In this document: one piece after another, positions 1-8,857 of the stretch
Layout: every line of letters starts with the position of its first letter
How positions within the stretch are numbered: position 1 is the stretch's first letter
Origin: Bog-793 sp963785415
GTDB taxonomy: Bacteria; Actinomycetota; Acidimicrobiia; Acidimicrobiales; Bog-793
Length of the DNA: 64,000 nt
Assembly: GCA_963785415.1 (NCBI GenBank)
Contig: CAWAVB010000002.1
Span: forward strand, 59,553 to 123,552
Reading direction: 5' to 3'
Translations under genes and position numbers: made by a program
The notes under the pieces: model-generated
Told to the model about the DNA's origin: nothing
Database searches by the model: none
What the model saw: only the letters and a program-made list of their open reading frames with translations

Positions 1-1041
1 TCTGCGGACCCAGGGCCAGATACGGCGCCAGAGCCCGAGGACGATGAGGGCGACGACGACGAACGAAAGTACGCCGAACAGCAGATCGCCGAGGTGGGCG
101 ACGAGTGCCTTCACGCCGTTCACGAAGCTGGAGACCGCCTCGTGGACAGCGTGGCCGAAGCCGTTCGGTGAGCTCGACACGTGCGGGGACTTCGGGACGA
201 AAAGGTCGACCGTGAGCGCCGAGTAGTCGACCTGGGTGGCGATCGTGCGCTGCTCGCCCTGGATCTGCTGGATCTGGCTCTGCACGTTCTCGATCTCGTT
301 CTCGACCGAGAGCAGTTCCGAGATCTTGCCGGCACGGCCGAGCAGCACCTCGAGCTGGCTGCGCTCGTCGACGAGCGCGGTGAGCTGGGCGCCGAGATCG
401 ACGACCTTGCCGGTCACGTCGGTGTCCGAGGTCGTGAGACTCCGGACCCTGGCGATCTTCTCGGCCTTGGTGATGAACGCGGAGAACGACCCCGCCGGCA
501 CCTTCACGACGATCGTTCCGCCGGGCCGGGACCCGGTCTCGACGATGTCGGCGGCCGACACGTACCCGCCGAACGAGGCGGCGAGCGCCTCGAGGCGGGC
601 GACGTCGCCGCGCAGTCGCGCCCGCGACAGTCTGAGCTTTAGCGTGCCGGTCGCGATGATGTCGCGCGCCTCCGCCTTCGCCGCTTGGGATGTTGCTTTA
701 TTCGAGTAGGGCGCGAGAATCGCGGGTCCTGCGAAATCGTTCGTCCCCGACGTCGAAGCCGTAGCCGTGTTCGCGACCCCGTGGCGGGGAGCCGACGCCG
801 CGAGCGGGGCCGGCGACCCTCCCGACGAGGTGAGCAGCGCGACGGTGAGCGCGACAACGGCGGCGATACCCGTGCCGGCGAGCACGAGCTCGCGCGGACG
901 GAACCGGGCCCGCACGACGTTCCCGTCGCGCTTCACCGGCGGTGCCGCGGCCGCGAGGATCTCGTCCGGGCCCCGGGTGGGAACGGCGAAGTCGCCTCCC
1001 GCCTCGTGAAACAGCGCCTCGAACTCGTCGTCGGTAATCAT
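1..1041 (-). CDS. DUF4349 membrane protein, C-terminus beyond window
   Basis: Read on the minus strand from ATG at 1041, this frame stays open to the window edge (about 347 residues). It has a cytoplasmic N-terminus, a hydrophobic segment at about residues 53-71, a low-complexity Ser/Thr/Ala stretch, a DUF4349-type region at about 125-280 containing a coiled coil (about 220-268, with LSVENEIENVQSQIQQI), and a second membrane segment at about 320-338. The ATG overlaps the TGA of the upstream sigma-factor gene (ATGA), so the two are probably translationally coupled. By position it may be the sigma factor's membrane-bound partner, but no zinc-type anti-sigma motif is visible, so that role is inference. 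Confidence 0.85.
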   Translation of the reverse strand, partial: MITDDEFEALFHEAGGDFAVPTRGPDEILAAAAPPVKRDGNVVRARFRPRELVLAGTGIAAVVALTVALLTSSGGSPAPLAASAPRHGVANTATASTSGTNDFAGPAILAPYSNKATSQAAKAEARDIIATGTLKLRLSRARLRGDVARLEALAASFGGYVSAADIVETGSRPGGTIVVKVPAGSFSAFITKAEKIARVRSLTTSDTDVTGKVVDLGAQLTALVDERSQLEVLLGRAGKISELLSVENEIENVQSQIQQIQGEQRTIATQVDYSALTVDLFVPKSPHVSSSPNGFGHAVHEAVSSFVNGVKALVAHLGDLLFGVLSFVVVALIVLGLWRRIWPWVRR

Positions 1042-1587
1042 CGGATCCCCTCTTCTGGTGCCGCGCACGCGTTGAGCGCGGCGTCGGCGCTAAGCAGCCG
1101 GCGGGCCTCGTGCAGGCGGGACTTCACCGTTCCCGGACGCCGGTGGATCGCGACGGCGATCTCTTTCTCCGACAGGCCCGCGTAGTACCGGAGGACGACC
1201 GGGACCCGCAGTGCTTCGGGCAGGCGCGCCGAGCGCGGCGCGCACGGCGCTCGCGCGCTCGCCGATGACGGCGATCTCGTCGGGGCCGGGCGAGACCTCG
1301 GCGAGGTGGGCGAGCGAATCCGACGGCCCACGGCGGCCGTCGGTGCTCCACTGCTTGCGCGCCCAGGAGTAGCAGGAGTTCACGACGACGCGGTAGAGCC
1401 ACGGGCGCGCCGCCTCCCCCTCGGGCATTGCGTCACGGAAGCGCCACATCCGCAGGAACGCCTCCTGCACCGCCTCCTCCGCCCCGGACGCGTCGTTCAG
1501 AACGAGACAGGCGGTGCGGTAGGCGGGCGCGTACCACGACCGCATCCACCCCTCGAGCACTTCAGAGTCCGGTGTCACGCGCCGCAC
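1038..1587 (-). pseudogene. ECF sigma-70 factor, split by a 1-bp frameshift
   Basis: The N-terminal frame starts at ATG 1587 and carries sigma region 2 (AEEAVQEAFLRMWRF, then PWLYRVVVNSCYSWARKQW). The region 4 helix-turn-helix (LPEALRVPVVLRYYAGL, then SEKEIAVAIHRRPGTVKSRL) lies in a different frame that ends at 1038. The frames switch near 1228-1232, inside a run of GC triplets. Removing one G there would give AALARLPEALR, the usual sequence at this junction. It is therefore either a decayed gene or a sequencing/assembly error. The stop overlaps the start of the DUF4349 gene by 4 bp. The family normally directs RNA polymerase to stress or envelope promoters. Confidence 0.8.
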
Positions 1588-1756
1588 GGCACACCTGGCC
1601 GTCGAGTTCTCACGGTCATAAGACTCCCCGGCTCCCCGATCGGTTCGATCCCGGCAATGAGCTGGGCGCGGACAGCGCCATCACGACGTTAGGCGGACGG
1701 TGGGCGCGAATCGCTGCGCCTGCATGGAAGGATCGCGACCGGTCGGAAGGGGGCCC

Positions 1757-2263
1757 ATGGACATCTACGAACACGTTCCGCACCCGCACACCCTCGAACG
1801 CCTCGAGCACCGCGACAAGCCGAAGGTGACAGCGGACATGCTCGACACGAGCACGACGATCAAGCGGTTCAACTCCTGGCTCGCGGTGAAGATCACCTCA
1901 GGCGTCGGGACGATGGCCTGCGCCTACCTGTTCGCGATCATCGCCCTGGTGAGTCTGCCGGCGATCCTCATCGAGGCGGGAGTGCTGCACCGCGACGACG
2001 TCCCGCTCTTTTTCACCAAGGCCGGGCTCATCCTCATCGTGGCCTGGATCGCCCAGACGTTCCTGCAACTCGTGCTGCTCTCGATCATCATCGTCGGACA
2101 GAACATCGCCGCGGCGGCGAGCGACAAGCGGGCCGAGGACACCTACAAAGACGCCGAATCGATCCTTTCCGAGGCGCTCGAGATCCAGAAGCACCTCCAG
2201 GCCCAGGACAAGGAGCTCATCACCGCGCTGCAAGCCGCGCTCGGCAGGGCCAGCGCCAGCTGA
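1757..2263 (+). CDS. Small two-helix membrane protein, DUF1003-like
   Basis: The protein is about 168 residues. ATG 1757 is chosen because a GGAAGGGGG ribosome-binding site precedes it; an upstream start at 1700 would add a Cys/Arg-rich extension that looks untranslated. Two membrane segments (about residues 47-75 and 88-118) are followed by a charged, probably helical tail with regularly spaced Glu/Lys (KRAEDTYKDAESILSEALE). The layout resembles DUF1003 membrane proteins, which are also two helices followed by an amphipathic tail, but I cannot confirm membership by eye. It stands alone between the sigma-factor locus and the ABC exporter. Confidence 0.65.
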   Translation: MDIYEHVPHPHTLERLEHRDKPKVTADMLDTSTTIKRFNSWLAVKITSGVGTMACAYLFAIIALVSLPAILIEAGVLHRDDVPLFFTKAGLILIVAWIAQTFLQLVLLSIIIVGQNIAAAASDKRAEDTYKDAESILSEALEIQKHLQAQDKELITALQAALGRASAS

Positions 2264-2480
2264 CCCGCGGCATGGCCGCCGGTCCCGCCTCAGCGACGGG
2301 CCGGGTCCGGCGGAGCATGGCGGCGATCGCGGTGCCGCGGTACGTTCGTGCCGTGACCCCGCCGCTGTCGTCGAGGAGACGGGGCGCGCCCGCACCCGGC
2401 CGCGGCACTGCGTCGCCCGGCTCGCCAATGGTGGCGCACGGGCACGTTCACGGCGCGGGCGCCGACCGGGACCCCGTCCG

Positions 2481-3371
2481 TTGACCCTCGAGTTCCTCGA
2501 CTTACGGCGCCTATACGGCGATGTCGTCGCGCTCGACGACCTCTCGTTCGAGGTGCCGCCCGGCCAGGTCTTCGGGTTCCTCGGCCCGAACGGCGCTGGC
2601 AAGACGACGGCGATGCGGGCCGTGTTCGGACTCGTCGACCTCGACGCCGGCTCCGTGCGCTGGAACGGCGCGGCCATCGGGCTCCGCGAACGCCGGCGGT
2701 TCGGTTATATGCCCGAGGAACGGGGCCTCTACGCGGGCATGCAGATTCAGCGCCAGCTCGAGTACGTGTGCGAGCTCCACGGGAGAACCCCCGCCGACGC
2801 GGCTCTCGCGACGACGCACTGGCTCGAGCGTCTCGGGATCGCCGACCGGGCGACGCACAAGCTCGAGTCGCTCTCGCTCGGCAATCAGCAGCGGGTCCAG
2901 CTCGCCGCGGCGCTCGCGTTCGAGCCAGAACTGCTCATCCTCGACGAGCCGTTCGCCGGTCTCGACCCGGTCGGCATCGACGAGGTGACGGGGATCCTCG
3001 ACGAGCAGGCCCGTGCGGGACGGGGCGTGCTGTTCTCGAGTCACCAGCTCGACCTCGTCGAGGACATCTGCGAATCCGTCGCCATCATCGACAAGGGCCG
3101 GCTCGTCGCTCAGGGGAACCTCGAGGAGCTCGAGCGGCAGGGTGCCCGGCGGCTCGTCGTCAAGGTCGAGGGCGACCGCGACGGCGCCTGGGCCCGCGGG
3201 ATCGGCGGGGTCACGATCTCCCGCACCGAAGCCGGCGAATCACGACTCGTCCTCGATGACGGCGTCGACAGCCAGGAGCTGCTCGCCAGGGCGATGGCCG
3301 CCGGTCCGGTCGTCCGGTTCGACTTCGAGCGGCGGCGCCTTTCCGAGGTCTTCCGGGAGGCGGTCCGATGA
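2481..3371 (+). CDS. ABC-2 type transporter ATP-binding subunit (NatA/YhaQ-like)
   Basis: This 296-residue ATPase has Walker A GPNGAGKTT (about 35-43), the signature LSLGNQQ (131-137) typical of the NatA/YhaQ branch in place of LSGGQ, and Walker B LLILDEPFAGLD (151-162), followed by an H-loop (SSHQLD). The C-terminal third matches the DUF4162-like extension of exporter ATPases. TTG 2481 is the start that includes the conserved beginning of the domain; no ATG or GTG fits better. The stop overlaps the ATG of the permease gene (ATGA), giving a coupled two-gene export operon. The substrate cannot be told from sequence. Confidence 0.9.
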   Translation: MTLEFLDLRRLYGDVVALDDLSFEVPPGQVFGFLGPNGAGKTTAMRAVFGLVDLDAGSVRWNGAAIGLRERRRFGYMPEERGLYAGMQIQRQLEYVCELHGRTPADAALATTHWLERLGIADRATHKLESLSLGNQQRVQLAAALAFEPELLILDEPFAGLDPVGIDEVTGILDEQARAGRGVLFSSHQLDLVEDICESVAIIDKGRLVAQGNLEELERQGARRLVVKVEGDRDGAWARGIGGVTISRTEAGESRLVLDDGVDSQELLARAMAAGPVVRFDFERRRLSEVFREAVR

Positions 3372-4717
3372 AGGCCACCCTCATCGTCGCCTTGGCTGTC
3401 GTGATCATCGGAATTCGCGTCTGGCGGCACCGTTACGCCCGCAAGAAGCTCGGGACGCCGGCCGGCAGCCCGGACAGATCGCCCCATGGAACGCGCGTCC
3501 GGGGCGACGTGGAGCTGATCGTCCGGCGCGAGGTCCACGAGCGCCTGACGACGCGGGTCTTCCGGATCGGGACGCTCGTCATACTCCTCGGCGTCGCCGC
3601 GGCGGTCATCATCCCGGTCATCGACAAAGGAGGGACGCCGGTCGCCCGCGTCGGCATCGTCGGTCCGACGACGGCGCTCGTGCGCCCGACGCTCGCCGCG
3701 GCGGGTACCGCGCAAGGTGTCAAGGTCACGATCTCCGACGAGACTTCGCTTGCCGCGGCGAAGTCCGCGCTCCGGTCGGGCCGGATCGACCTCGTCCTCG
3801 TCGATGACCGCTACTTCGAGGTCGCCCAGGGCATCTCGGCGACGGACACCTCGGCGCTCGCGACCTACGCGCGGTCCGTCGCGCACTATCTCGGTGTCGA
3901 GGAAGCCCTCGCCAGACAGGGCATTCCCGCCTCGCACATCGGCGCGCTCACCCTCACGCTCGCCGGCTCGGCGGGCCTGGCGATCCGGGGCCTGAAGCCC
4001 GCCCACCACAAGAACGCCAACCTCGTCACGGCCCTCTACGTCCTCATCCTCACCTACGTGCTCCTTTCCCAGTACGGGACGTGGCTTTTGATGGGGGTCG
4101 TCGAGGAGAAGTCGACCAGGGTCGTCGAGGTGCTGCTCGCCGCGGTCTCGCCGCTGCGCCTGCTGGTCGGCAAGGTCACGGGCATCGGCCTTGTCGCGGC
4201 CGCCCAGGCGGCGGCCATCGTCGCCGTCGCCCTGGCGCTCGGCGCGGCCGTCGGGTCGAACCTCGTGAAAGGCACCGCGCCCGTCCCCGTCGTCGTCGGG
4301 CTCGTCTGGGTTGTCCTCGGCTACGCCTTCTACTGCTGGCTCTACGCCGCCGTCGGTTCGCTCGTCGAGCGGCAGGAACAGGTGCAGAGCGTCGCCTTCC
4401 CGATCGCGCTGCCGATGCTGTTCGGCTACATCATCTCGTTCACCGCGCTCGGCGCCTCGAGCCCGTCGCTTCTCAACCAGGTGCTCGCCTACCTGCCGCC
4501 GACGGCTCCCTTCGTCATGCCGGTGCTCTTCGCCCTCGGCCAGGTCGCCTGGTGGCAGCTCGTCGCCTCCGGCCTCATCACCACGGCCGCGTCGGTCGGG
4601 ATGGCACGGATCGCCGGCACGATCTACCGGCGAGCGATCCTGCGCACCGGGCGGCGCGTGAAGTTCAACGAGGTGCTCCACCGGCCGGCGCGGCGGGCCC
4701 GGCCGGCCGCGACCTGA
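3368..4717 (+). CDS. ABC-2 type transporter permease (NatB/YhaP-like)
   Basis: The product is a 449-residue membrane protein. A membrane segment near residues 68-85 is followed by a large extracytoplasmic domain, about 130 residues, containing two basic/alanine-rich alpha-beta stretches. The C-terminal half holds a cluster of about five helices, with the family-typical sequence GVVEEKSTRVVEVLLAAVSP just after the first of them. This is the NatB/YhaP pattern of an ABC-2 permease. It is coupled by a 4-bp overlap to its ATPase and converges on the aminotransferase gene with only 17 bp between the stops. Function is probably export of an ion, lipid or small toxic compound. Confidence 0.87.
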   Translation: MKATLIVALAVVIIGIRVWRHRYARKKLGTPAGSPDRSPHGTRVRGDVELIVRREVHERLTTRVFRIGTLVILLGVAAAVIIPVIDKGGTPVARVGIVGPTTALVRPTLAAAGTAQGVKVTISDETSLAAAKSALRSGRIDLVLVDDRYFEVAQGISATDTSALATYARSVAHYLGVEEALARQGIPASHIGALTLTLAGSAGLAIRGLKPAHHKNANLVTALYVLILTYVLLSQYGTWLLMGVVEEKSTRVVEVLLAAVSPLRLLVGKVTGIGLVAAAQAAAIVAVALALGAAVGSNLVKGTAPVPVVVGLVWVVLGYAFYCWLYAAVGSLVERQEQVQSVAFPIALPMLFGYIISFTALGASSPSLLNQVLAYLPPTAPFVMPVLFALGQVAWWQLVASGLITTAASVGMARIAGTIYRRAILRTGRRVKFNEVLHRPARRARPAAT

Positions 4718-4734
4718 GGCCGCGCTGCCCGCGC

Positions 4735-6096
4735 TCAGCCGGCCCCGAGCACCTCGTCGACGGCGCCCGCGAGCACGTCGAGACCCTCGCCCAATAGCTC
4801 GTCGGAGATGACGAACGGCGGGAGCAGGCGGATGACGTTGCCGTAGGTGCCACAGGAAAGGACGATGACCCCGGCGACGTGGCAGGCGTCGACGACCTTC
4901 TTCGTCGCCGTGGCGTCGGGCGCTTTCGTGCCGGGCCGGACGAACTCGATGGCGAACATCGCGCCCCTCCCACGCACTTCGCCGATGCCCGGGTGTCTGT
5001 CGGCCATGGCGGCGAGGCGTTTGGACAGCACGTCGCCCAAGTGCCGCGCCGCGGCGGGTAGGTCGAGGGCGCGCATCGTCCGGACGGCGGCGAGCGCGGC
5101 GACACAGGCGACCGGGTTGCCGCCGTAGGTCCCGCCTAGCCCGCCGGGGTGGACCGTGGCCATCAGCTCCGCCCGGCCGGTGACCGCGGCGAGCGGCAGG
5201 CCCGCGGCGATCCCCTTCGCCGAGGCGACGAGGTCCGGCACCACGCCCTCGTGCTCGCAGGCGTACCAGTACCCGGTGCGGCCGAACCCGGACTGGATCT
5301 CGTCGGCCACGAAGACGACGCCCGCTCCCCGGCTCCAGTCGGCGAGCGCCGAAAGGAATCCGTCCGCCGGGACGATGAAGCCGCCCTCGCCGAGGATCGG
5401 CTCGACGACGAGCGCGGCCACGTTCGCGGACCCCACCTGGACCTCGATCTCGTCGATCGCGCGGCCCGCCGCCTCGGCGCCCGTCATCCCCGCGGGGTCG
5501 CGGAAGGGGTACGACACCGGCACGCGGTAGACCTCGGGCGCGAACGGCCCGAAGCCCTGTTTGTACGGCATCACCTTGGCGGTCATCGCCATCGTGAGGT
5601 TCGTCCGCCCGTGGTAGGCGTGGTCGAAGACGACGACGGCCGGCCGGCCGGCCGCGACGCGGGCGATCTTCACCGCGTTCTCGACTGCCTCGGCTCCGGA
5701 GTTGAAAAGCGCCGACGTCTTGTCGTGATCGCCGGGGGTGAGCGCGTTCAGCTCCTCGCAGACTGCGACGTACGGCTCGTAGGGCGCGACCATGAAGCAG
5801 GTGTGGGTGAACGCGGCAACCTGCTCCGTCACCGCCGCGACGACCTCGGGCGCGGCGTGGCCAACGCCGGTGACGGCGATCCCGGAGCCGAGGTCGATGA
5901 AGCGGTTGCCGTCCAAGTCCTCGACGATCGCCCCGGAGGCGCGCGCGACGTAGGCCGGGAACGAGGACGAGACCCCGGGCGCGACGGCGCGCCGGCGCCG
6001 GGCGTCGAGGGCGCGCGAGCGCGGACCCGGCAGCTCGGTCCGGACCTCGCGACCCTGGGACACACCTTCTCGCGCCGGATGCTCGCGGTCTTCCAC
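4735..6096 (-). CDS. gabT: 4-aminobutyrate-type class III aminotransferase
   Basis: This 453-residue PLP enzyme has the class III signatures: NSGAEAVENAVKIAR (132-146), the cofactor-ring Asp in DEIQSGFGRTG (265-275) and the Schiff-base lysine in ASAKGIAAGLPL (K294). Overall sequence fits GabT, which moves the amino group of 4-aminobutyrate to 2-oxoglutarate to give succinate semialdehyde. GTG 6096 is preceded by AAAAGGAGAAGG. The gene starts 23 bp after the aldehyde dehydrogenase stop, so the two form an operon. A related substrate such as 5-aminovalerate or putrescine is possible. Confidence 0.88.
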   Translation of the reverse strand: MEDREHPAREGVSQGREVRTELPGPRSRALDARRRRAVAPGVSSSFPAYVARASGAIVEDLDGNRFIDLGSGIAVTGVGHAAPEVVAAVTEQVAAFTHTCFMVAPYEPYVAVCEELNALTPGDHDKTSALFNSGAEAVENAVKIARVAAGRPAVVVFDHAYHGRTNLTMAMTAKVMPYKQGFGPFAPEVYRVPVSYPFRDPAGMTGAEAAGRAIDEIEVQVGSANVAALVVEPILGEGGFIVPADGFLSALADWSRGAGVVFVADEIQSGFGRTGYWYACEHEGVVPDLVASAKGIAAGLPLAAVTGRAELMATVHPGGLGGTYGGNPVACVAALAAVRTMRALDLPAAARHLGDVLSKRLAAMADRHPGIGEVRGRGAMFAIEFVRPGTKAPDATATKKVVDACHVAGVIVLSCGTYGNVIRLLPPFVISDELLGEGLDVLAGAVDEVLGAG

Positions 6097-6119
6097 AGCC
6101 CGTCCCTTCTCCTTTTCGC

Positions 6120-7574
6120 CTACTCGCCGATGTAGTGCATGACGTGCTTGAGGCGCGTGTAGTCCTCGAAGCCGTACACCGAGAGGTCCTTGCCGTAGCC
6201 GGAGCTCTTAAACCCGCCGTGGGGCATCTCGGCGACGAGCGGGATGTGCGTGTTCACCCACACCGCGCCGAACTCGAGCGCCTTGCTCATCCTCATCGCC
6301 CGTCCGTGGTCCCGCGTCCACACAGACGAGGCGAGTCCGTAGCGGACGCCGTTCGCCCGGGCGATCGCCTCGGCCTCGTCGGCGAAGCGCTGGACAGTGA
6401 TCACCGGGCCGAAGATCTCGTCCTGGACCATCTCGTCACCCTGGCGGAGCCCGTCGACGACCGTCGGCGCGAAGAGGTAGCCGCGGCCCCCCACCGGCCC
6501 CCCGCCGGCGAGCACCTCGGCGTGGCCGGGCGTGCGCTCCAAGAAGCCCGTAACCCGGGCGAGCTGGTCGGCGTTGTTGAGCGGCCCGTAGTCGGCGTCG
6601 GCGACCTCGATCCCCGCGGTCTTCGTCGACTTCGCCCGTTCGACGAGCGCGGCGACGAAGTCGTCGTGGACGCGCCCACCGGCGAGCACCCGGGTCGCGG
6701 CGGTGCAGTCCTGGCCGGCGTTGAAGTAGCCGGCGAGGGCGATCCCCGCCGCGGCGGCTTCGACATCGGCGTCGTCGAAGACGACGACGGGGGCCTTGCC
6801 GCCGAGCTCGAGGTGGACGCGCTTCAGGTTCTGGGCCGCGGCGGTGGCGACCTCGATCCCGGCGCGCACGCTGCCGGTGATCGAGACCATCGCCGGGGTC
6901 TCGTGGGCGACGAGCAGTCGTCCGGTGTCGCGGTCGCCGCAGACGACGTTGAAGACCCCCGGGGGCAGGTGCTCCGCCATCAGCTCGGCGAGGTAGAGCG
7001 TCGAGACGGGCGTCGTGTCCGACGGTTTCAGCACCATCGTGTTGCCCGCGGCGAGCGCCGGGGCCCACTTCCAGACGGCCATCATCGCCGGGTAGTTCCA
7101 GGGCGTCACCGCAGCGCACACCCCGACGGGCTCGCGCCGCACGTACGACGTGTGGTTCGCCATGTACTCCCCCGCCGAGCGGCCCTCGAGGAGCCGTGCC
7201 GCGGCGGCAAAGAACCGGATCTGGTCGAGAAGCGGCGGGATCTCCTCGGAAGCCGTGAGCGCGAGCGGTTTGCCGGTGTTCTCGCCCTCGATCCGCACGA
7301 GCTCGTCGGCGTGGGCGGCGATCGTGTCGGCGATGCGCAGGAGCGCAAGGCTCCGCTCGGCCGGCGTCGCGTCCCGCCACGCCGGGAAGGCGGCGGCGGC
7401 GGCAACGAACGCCGCGTCGACGTCGGCCGCCCGCGAGAGCGGCGCCGTGGCGTAGGCCTCACCGGTCGAGGGGTTGACGATCTCGGTCGTCTCCCCGCTT
7501 TCGGCCTCCCGGCTCTCGCCGCCGACGAAGTTCGCGAGTCGCGCTCTTGCCGGTGATCGGGTCGATGGGCTCAC
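6120..7574 (-). CDS. NAD(P)+ aldehyde dehydrogenase, aminobutyraldehyde/semialdehyde type
   Basis: The ALDH superfamily protein has 484 residues when started at GTG 7574, which follows a very strong AGGAGGGGAGG site; the frame stays open upstream but that part is antisense to the next gene. Visible motifs are TPWNYP (158-163), the cofactor-loop SITGSVRAG, the general-base Glu in LELGGK (E256) and the catalytic Cys in AGQDCTAATR (C290). GQDC is usual in 4-aminobutyraldehyde and betaine aldehyde dehydrogenases. Paired with gabT it would oxidise an amino-aldehyde or semialdehyde in polyamine or GABA breakdown. Choosing between those substrates is inference. Confidence 0.87.
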   Translation of the reverse strand: MSPSTRSPARARLANFVGGESREAESGETTEIVNPSTGEAYATAPLSRAADVDAAFVAAAAAFPAWRDATPAERSLALLRIADTIAAHADELVRIEGENTGKPLALTASEEIPPLLDQIRFFAAAARLLEGRSAGEYMANHTSYVRREPVGVCAAVTPWNYPAMMAVWKWAPALAAGNTMVLKPSDTTPVSTLYLAELMAEHLPPGVFNVVCGDRDTGRLLVAHETPAMVSITGSVRAGIEVATAAAQNLKRVHLELGGKAPVVVFDDADVEAAAAGIALAGYFNAGQDCTAATRVLAGGRVHDDFVAALVERAKSTKTAGIEVADADYGPLNNADQLARVTGFLERTPGHAEVLAGGGPVGGRGYLFAPTVVDGLRQGDEMVQDEIFGPVITVQRFADEAEAIARANGVRYGLASSVWTRDHGRAMRMSKALEFGAVWVNTHIPLVAEMPHGGFKSSGYGKDLSVYGFEDYTRLKHVMHYIGE

Positions 7575-7603
7575 GGCACCTCCCCTCCTGGTCGGGAGGC
7601 GAG

Positions 7604-7609
7604 TGTATA
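7604..7609 (-). promoter_or_regulatory. Candidate -10 box of the aldehyde dehydrogenase-gabT operon
   Basis: On the minus strand TATACA lies 29 bp upstream of the GTG start and ahead of the strong ribosome-binding site, in an otherwise GC-rich divergent gap. No clear -35 is seen, so this is tentative. Confidence 0.35.
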
Positions 7610-7727
7610 ACTGGCCGTCTCGCCGGTCCCGGACGGCGACGGGTGCCGGGCGGGCGCAGCTGTGGTTGGCTTTGGTCCGGGCTGGCCGACCGGCCCGCCG
7701 GGCGGTCGCGGAACGACGGGAGTGACG

Positions 7728-8840
7728 ATGGCGAAATCGGCAAGCAACCGGACCGCTCCGGAGCGCCACGCCGCCAAGTCCCGCCGGGCACTCGAGCCCG
7801 GTGACCGGGTCGCCGTCACCGGGTCGAACGGCTTCATCGGCTCGGCGATCACCCGCGCCCTCGTGGCGAAAAAACTCGACGTCGTCGCGCTCGTCGAGCC
7901 GAACACCCCGCTCGGGAACCTCGAGGCGCTGGCGGTGACGCGCGTCGAGGCGGACGTGCGCGACGCCGGGGCGATGAAGGAGGCGGTCGCGGGTGCGCGC
8001 GTCGTCTTCCACGTCGCCGCCGTCTACCGCTTCTGGGCGGCGGACCCGTCGGCTTTCTACCGCGTGAACGTCGACGGGACCCGCAACGTCCTCGAGGCGG
8101 CCGACGCCGCGGGCTGCGAGCTCGTCGTCTACACGAGCTCGGTTGGCACGCTCGGGCTCGAGCGCGTCGCCGAGCGCGGCCCCGCCGACGAGACCTGCGC
8201 GCCCCACGTCGACCACCTCTTCGGGCTCTACAAGCAGTCGAAGTACGTCGCCGAGCACGAGGTGCTGCGGGCGACGGCGCTCGGTGCGCCGGTCACGCTG
8301 GTACTGCCGACGACGCCGCTCGGACCCGGCGACCATACGCCGACGCCGACCGGCCGCTTGGTCGTCGACTACCTGAACGGCAGGTTCCCGGGCTGGTTCA
8401 ACACCGCCCTCAACATCGTCGACGTCGACGACGTCGCCGCCGGGCACCTGCTCGCCGCCGACAAGGGCGAGATCGGGCGGAGCTACATCGTCGGCGGCGA
8501 GAACCTGGAGCTGCGCGCCATCCTCGACGAGCTCGCCCGGTTGACCGGGCTCCCCGGGCCGCGCTTCCGGGTCCCGCGCGCCGCGGCGCTCGGCGCCGCC
8601 TGGGCCTCTGAGCTCGTCGAGGGGAGGCTCCTCCACCGCATGCCTCACGTGCCGCTCGAGGGGGCGCGCATGGCGTCGACCCGGATGGTCTTCAGCGACG
8701 CCCGCGCCCGGCGCGAGCTCGGCTACGAGTCGCGGCCCGCCGCCGAGGCGATCGCGCGCTCGGCGCGTTGGTTCGTCGAGAACGGCTACGTCTCCGACAA
8801 ACGCGTCGCCGCGATCCGCTGGGCGGCTCCGGCCGCCTGA
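7728..8840 (+). CDS. hpnA: NAD-dependent epimerase/reductase, HpnA-like
   Basis: This extended short-chain dehydrogenase has about 370 residues when started at ATG 7728, after a GGGAG motif; an earlier in-frame start at 7662 adds a Pro/Gly-rich leader. It has the nucleotide-binding motif VTGSNGFIGSAI near the N-terminus, a YTSSVGTLG strand with the catalytic Ser, and an active-site YKQSKYVAE (Tyr-x3-Lys). NTALNIVDVDDVAAGHLLA and SYIVGGENL closely follow HpnA, the sugar epimerase linked to hopanoid genes. No other hopanoid gene is in the window, so the role in lipid modification is inferred from family resemblance only. Confidence 0.78.
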   Translation: MAKSASNRTAPERHAAKSRRALEPGDRVAVTGSNGFIGSAITRALVAKKLDVVALVEPNTPLGNLEALAVTRVEADVRDAGAMKEAVAGARVVFHVAAVYRFWAADPSAFYRVNVDGTRNVLEAADAAGCELVVYTSSVGTLGLERVAERGPADETCAPHVDHLFGLYKQSKYVAEHEVLRATALGAPVTLVLPTTPLGPGDHTPTPTGRLVVDYLNGRFPGWFNTALNIVDVDDVAAGHLLAADKGEIGRSYIVGGENLELRAILDELARLTGLPGPRFRVPRAAALGAAWASELVEGRLLHRMPHVPLEGARMASTRMVFSDARARRELGYESRPAAEAIARSARWFVENGYVSDKRVAAIRWAAPAA

Positions 8841-8857
8841 CTACGGCGTATCGGCCC

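Noticed and set aside
7575..8648. 358-codon N-terminal extension of the aldehyde dehydrogenase
   Set aside because: The extension is antisense to the epimerase gene, and GTG 7574 has an excellent ribosome-binding site at the family's usual start.
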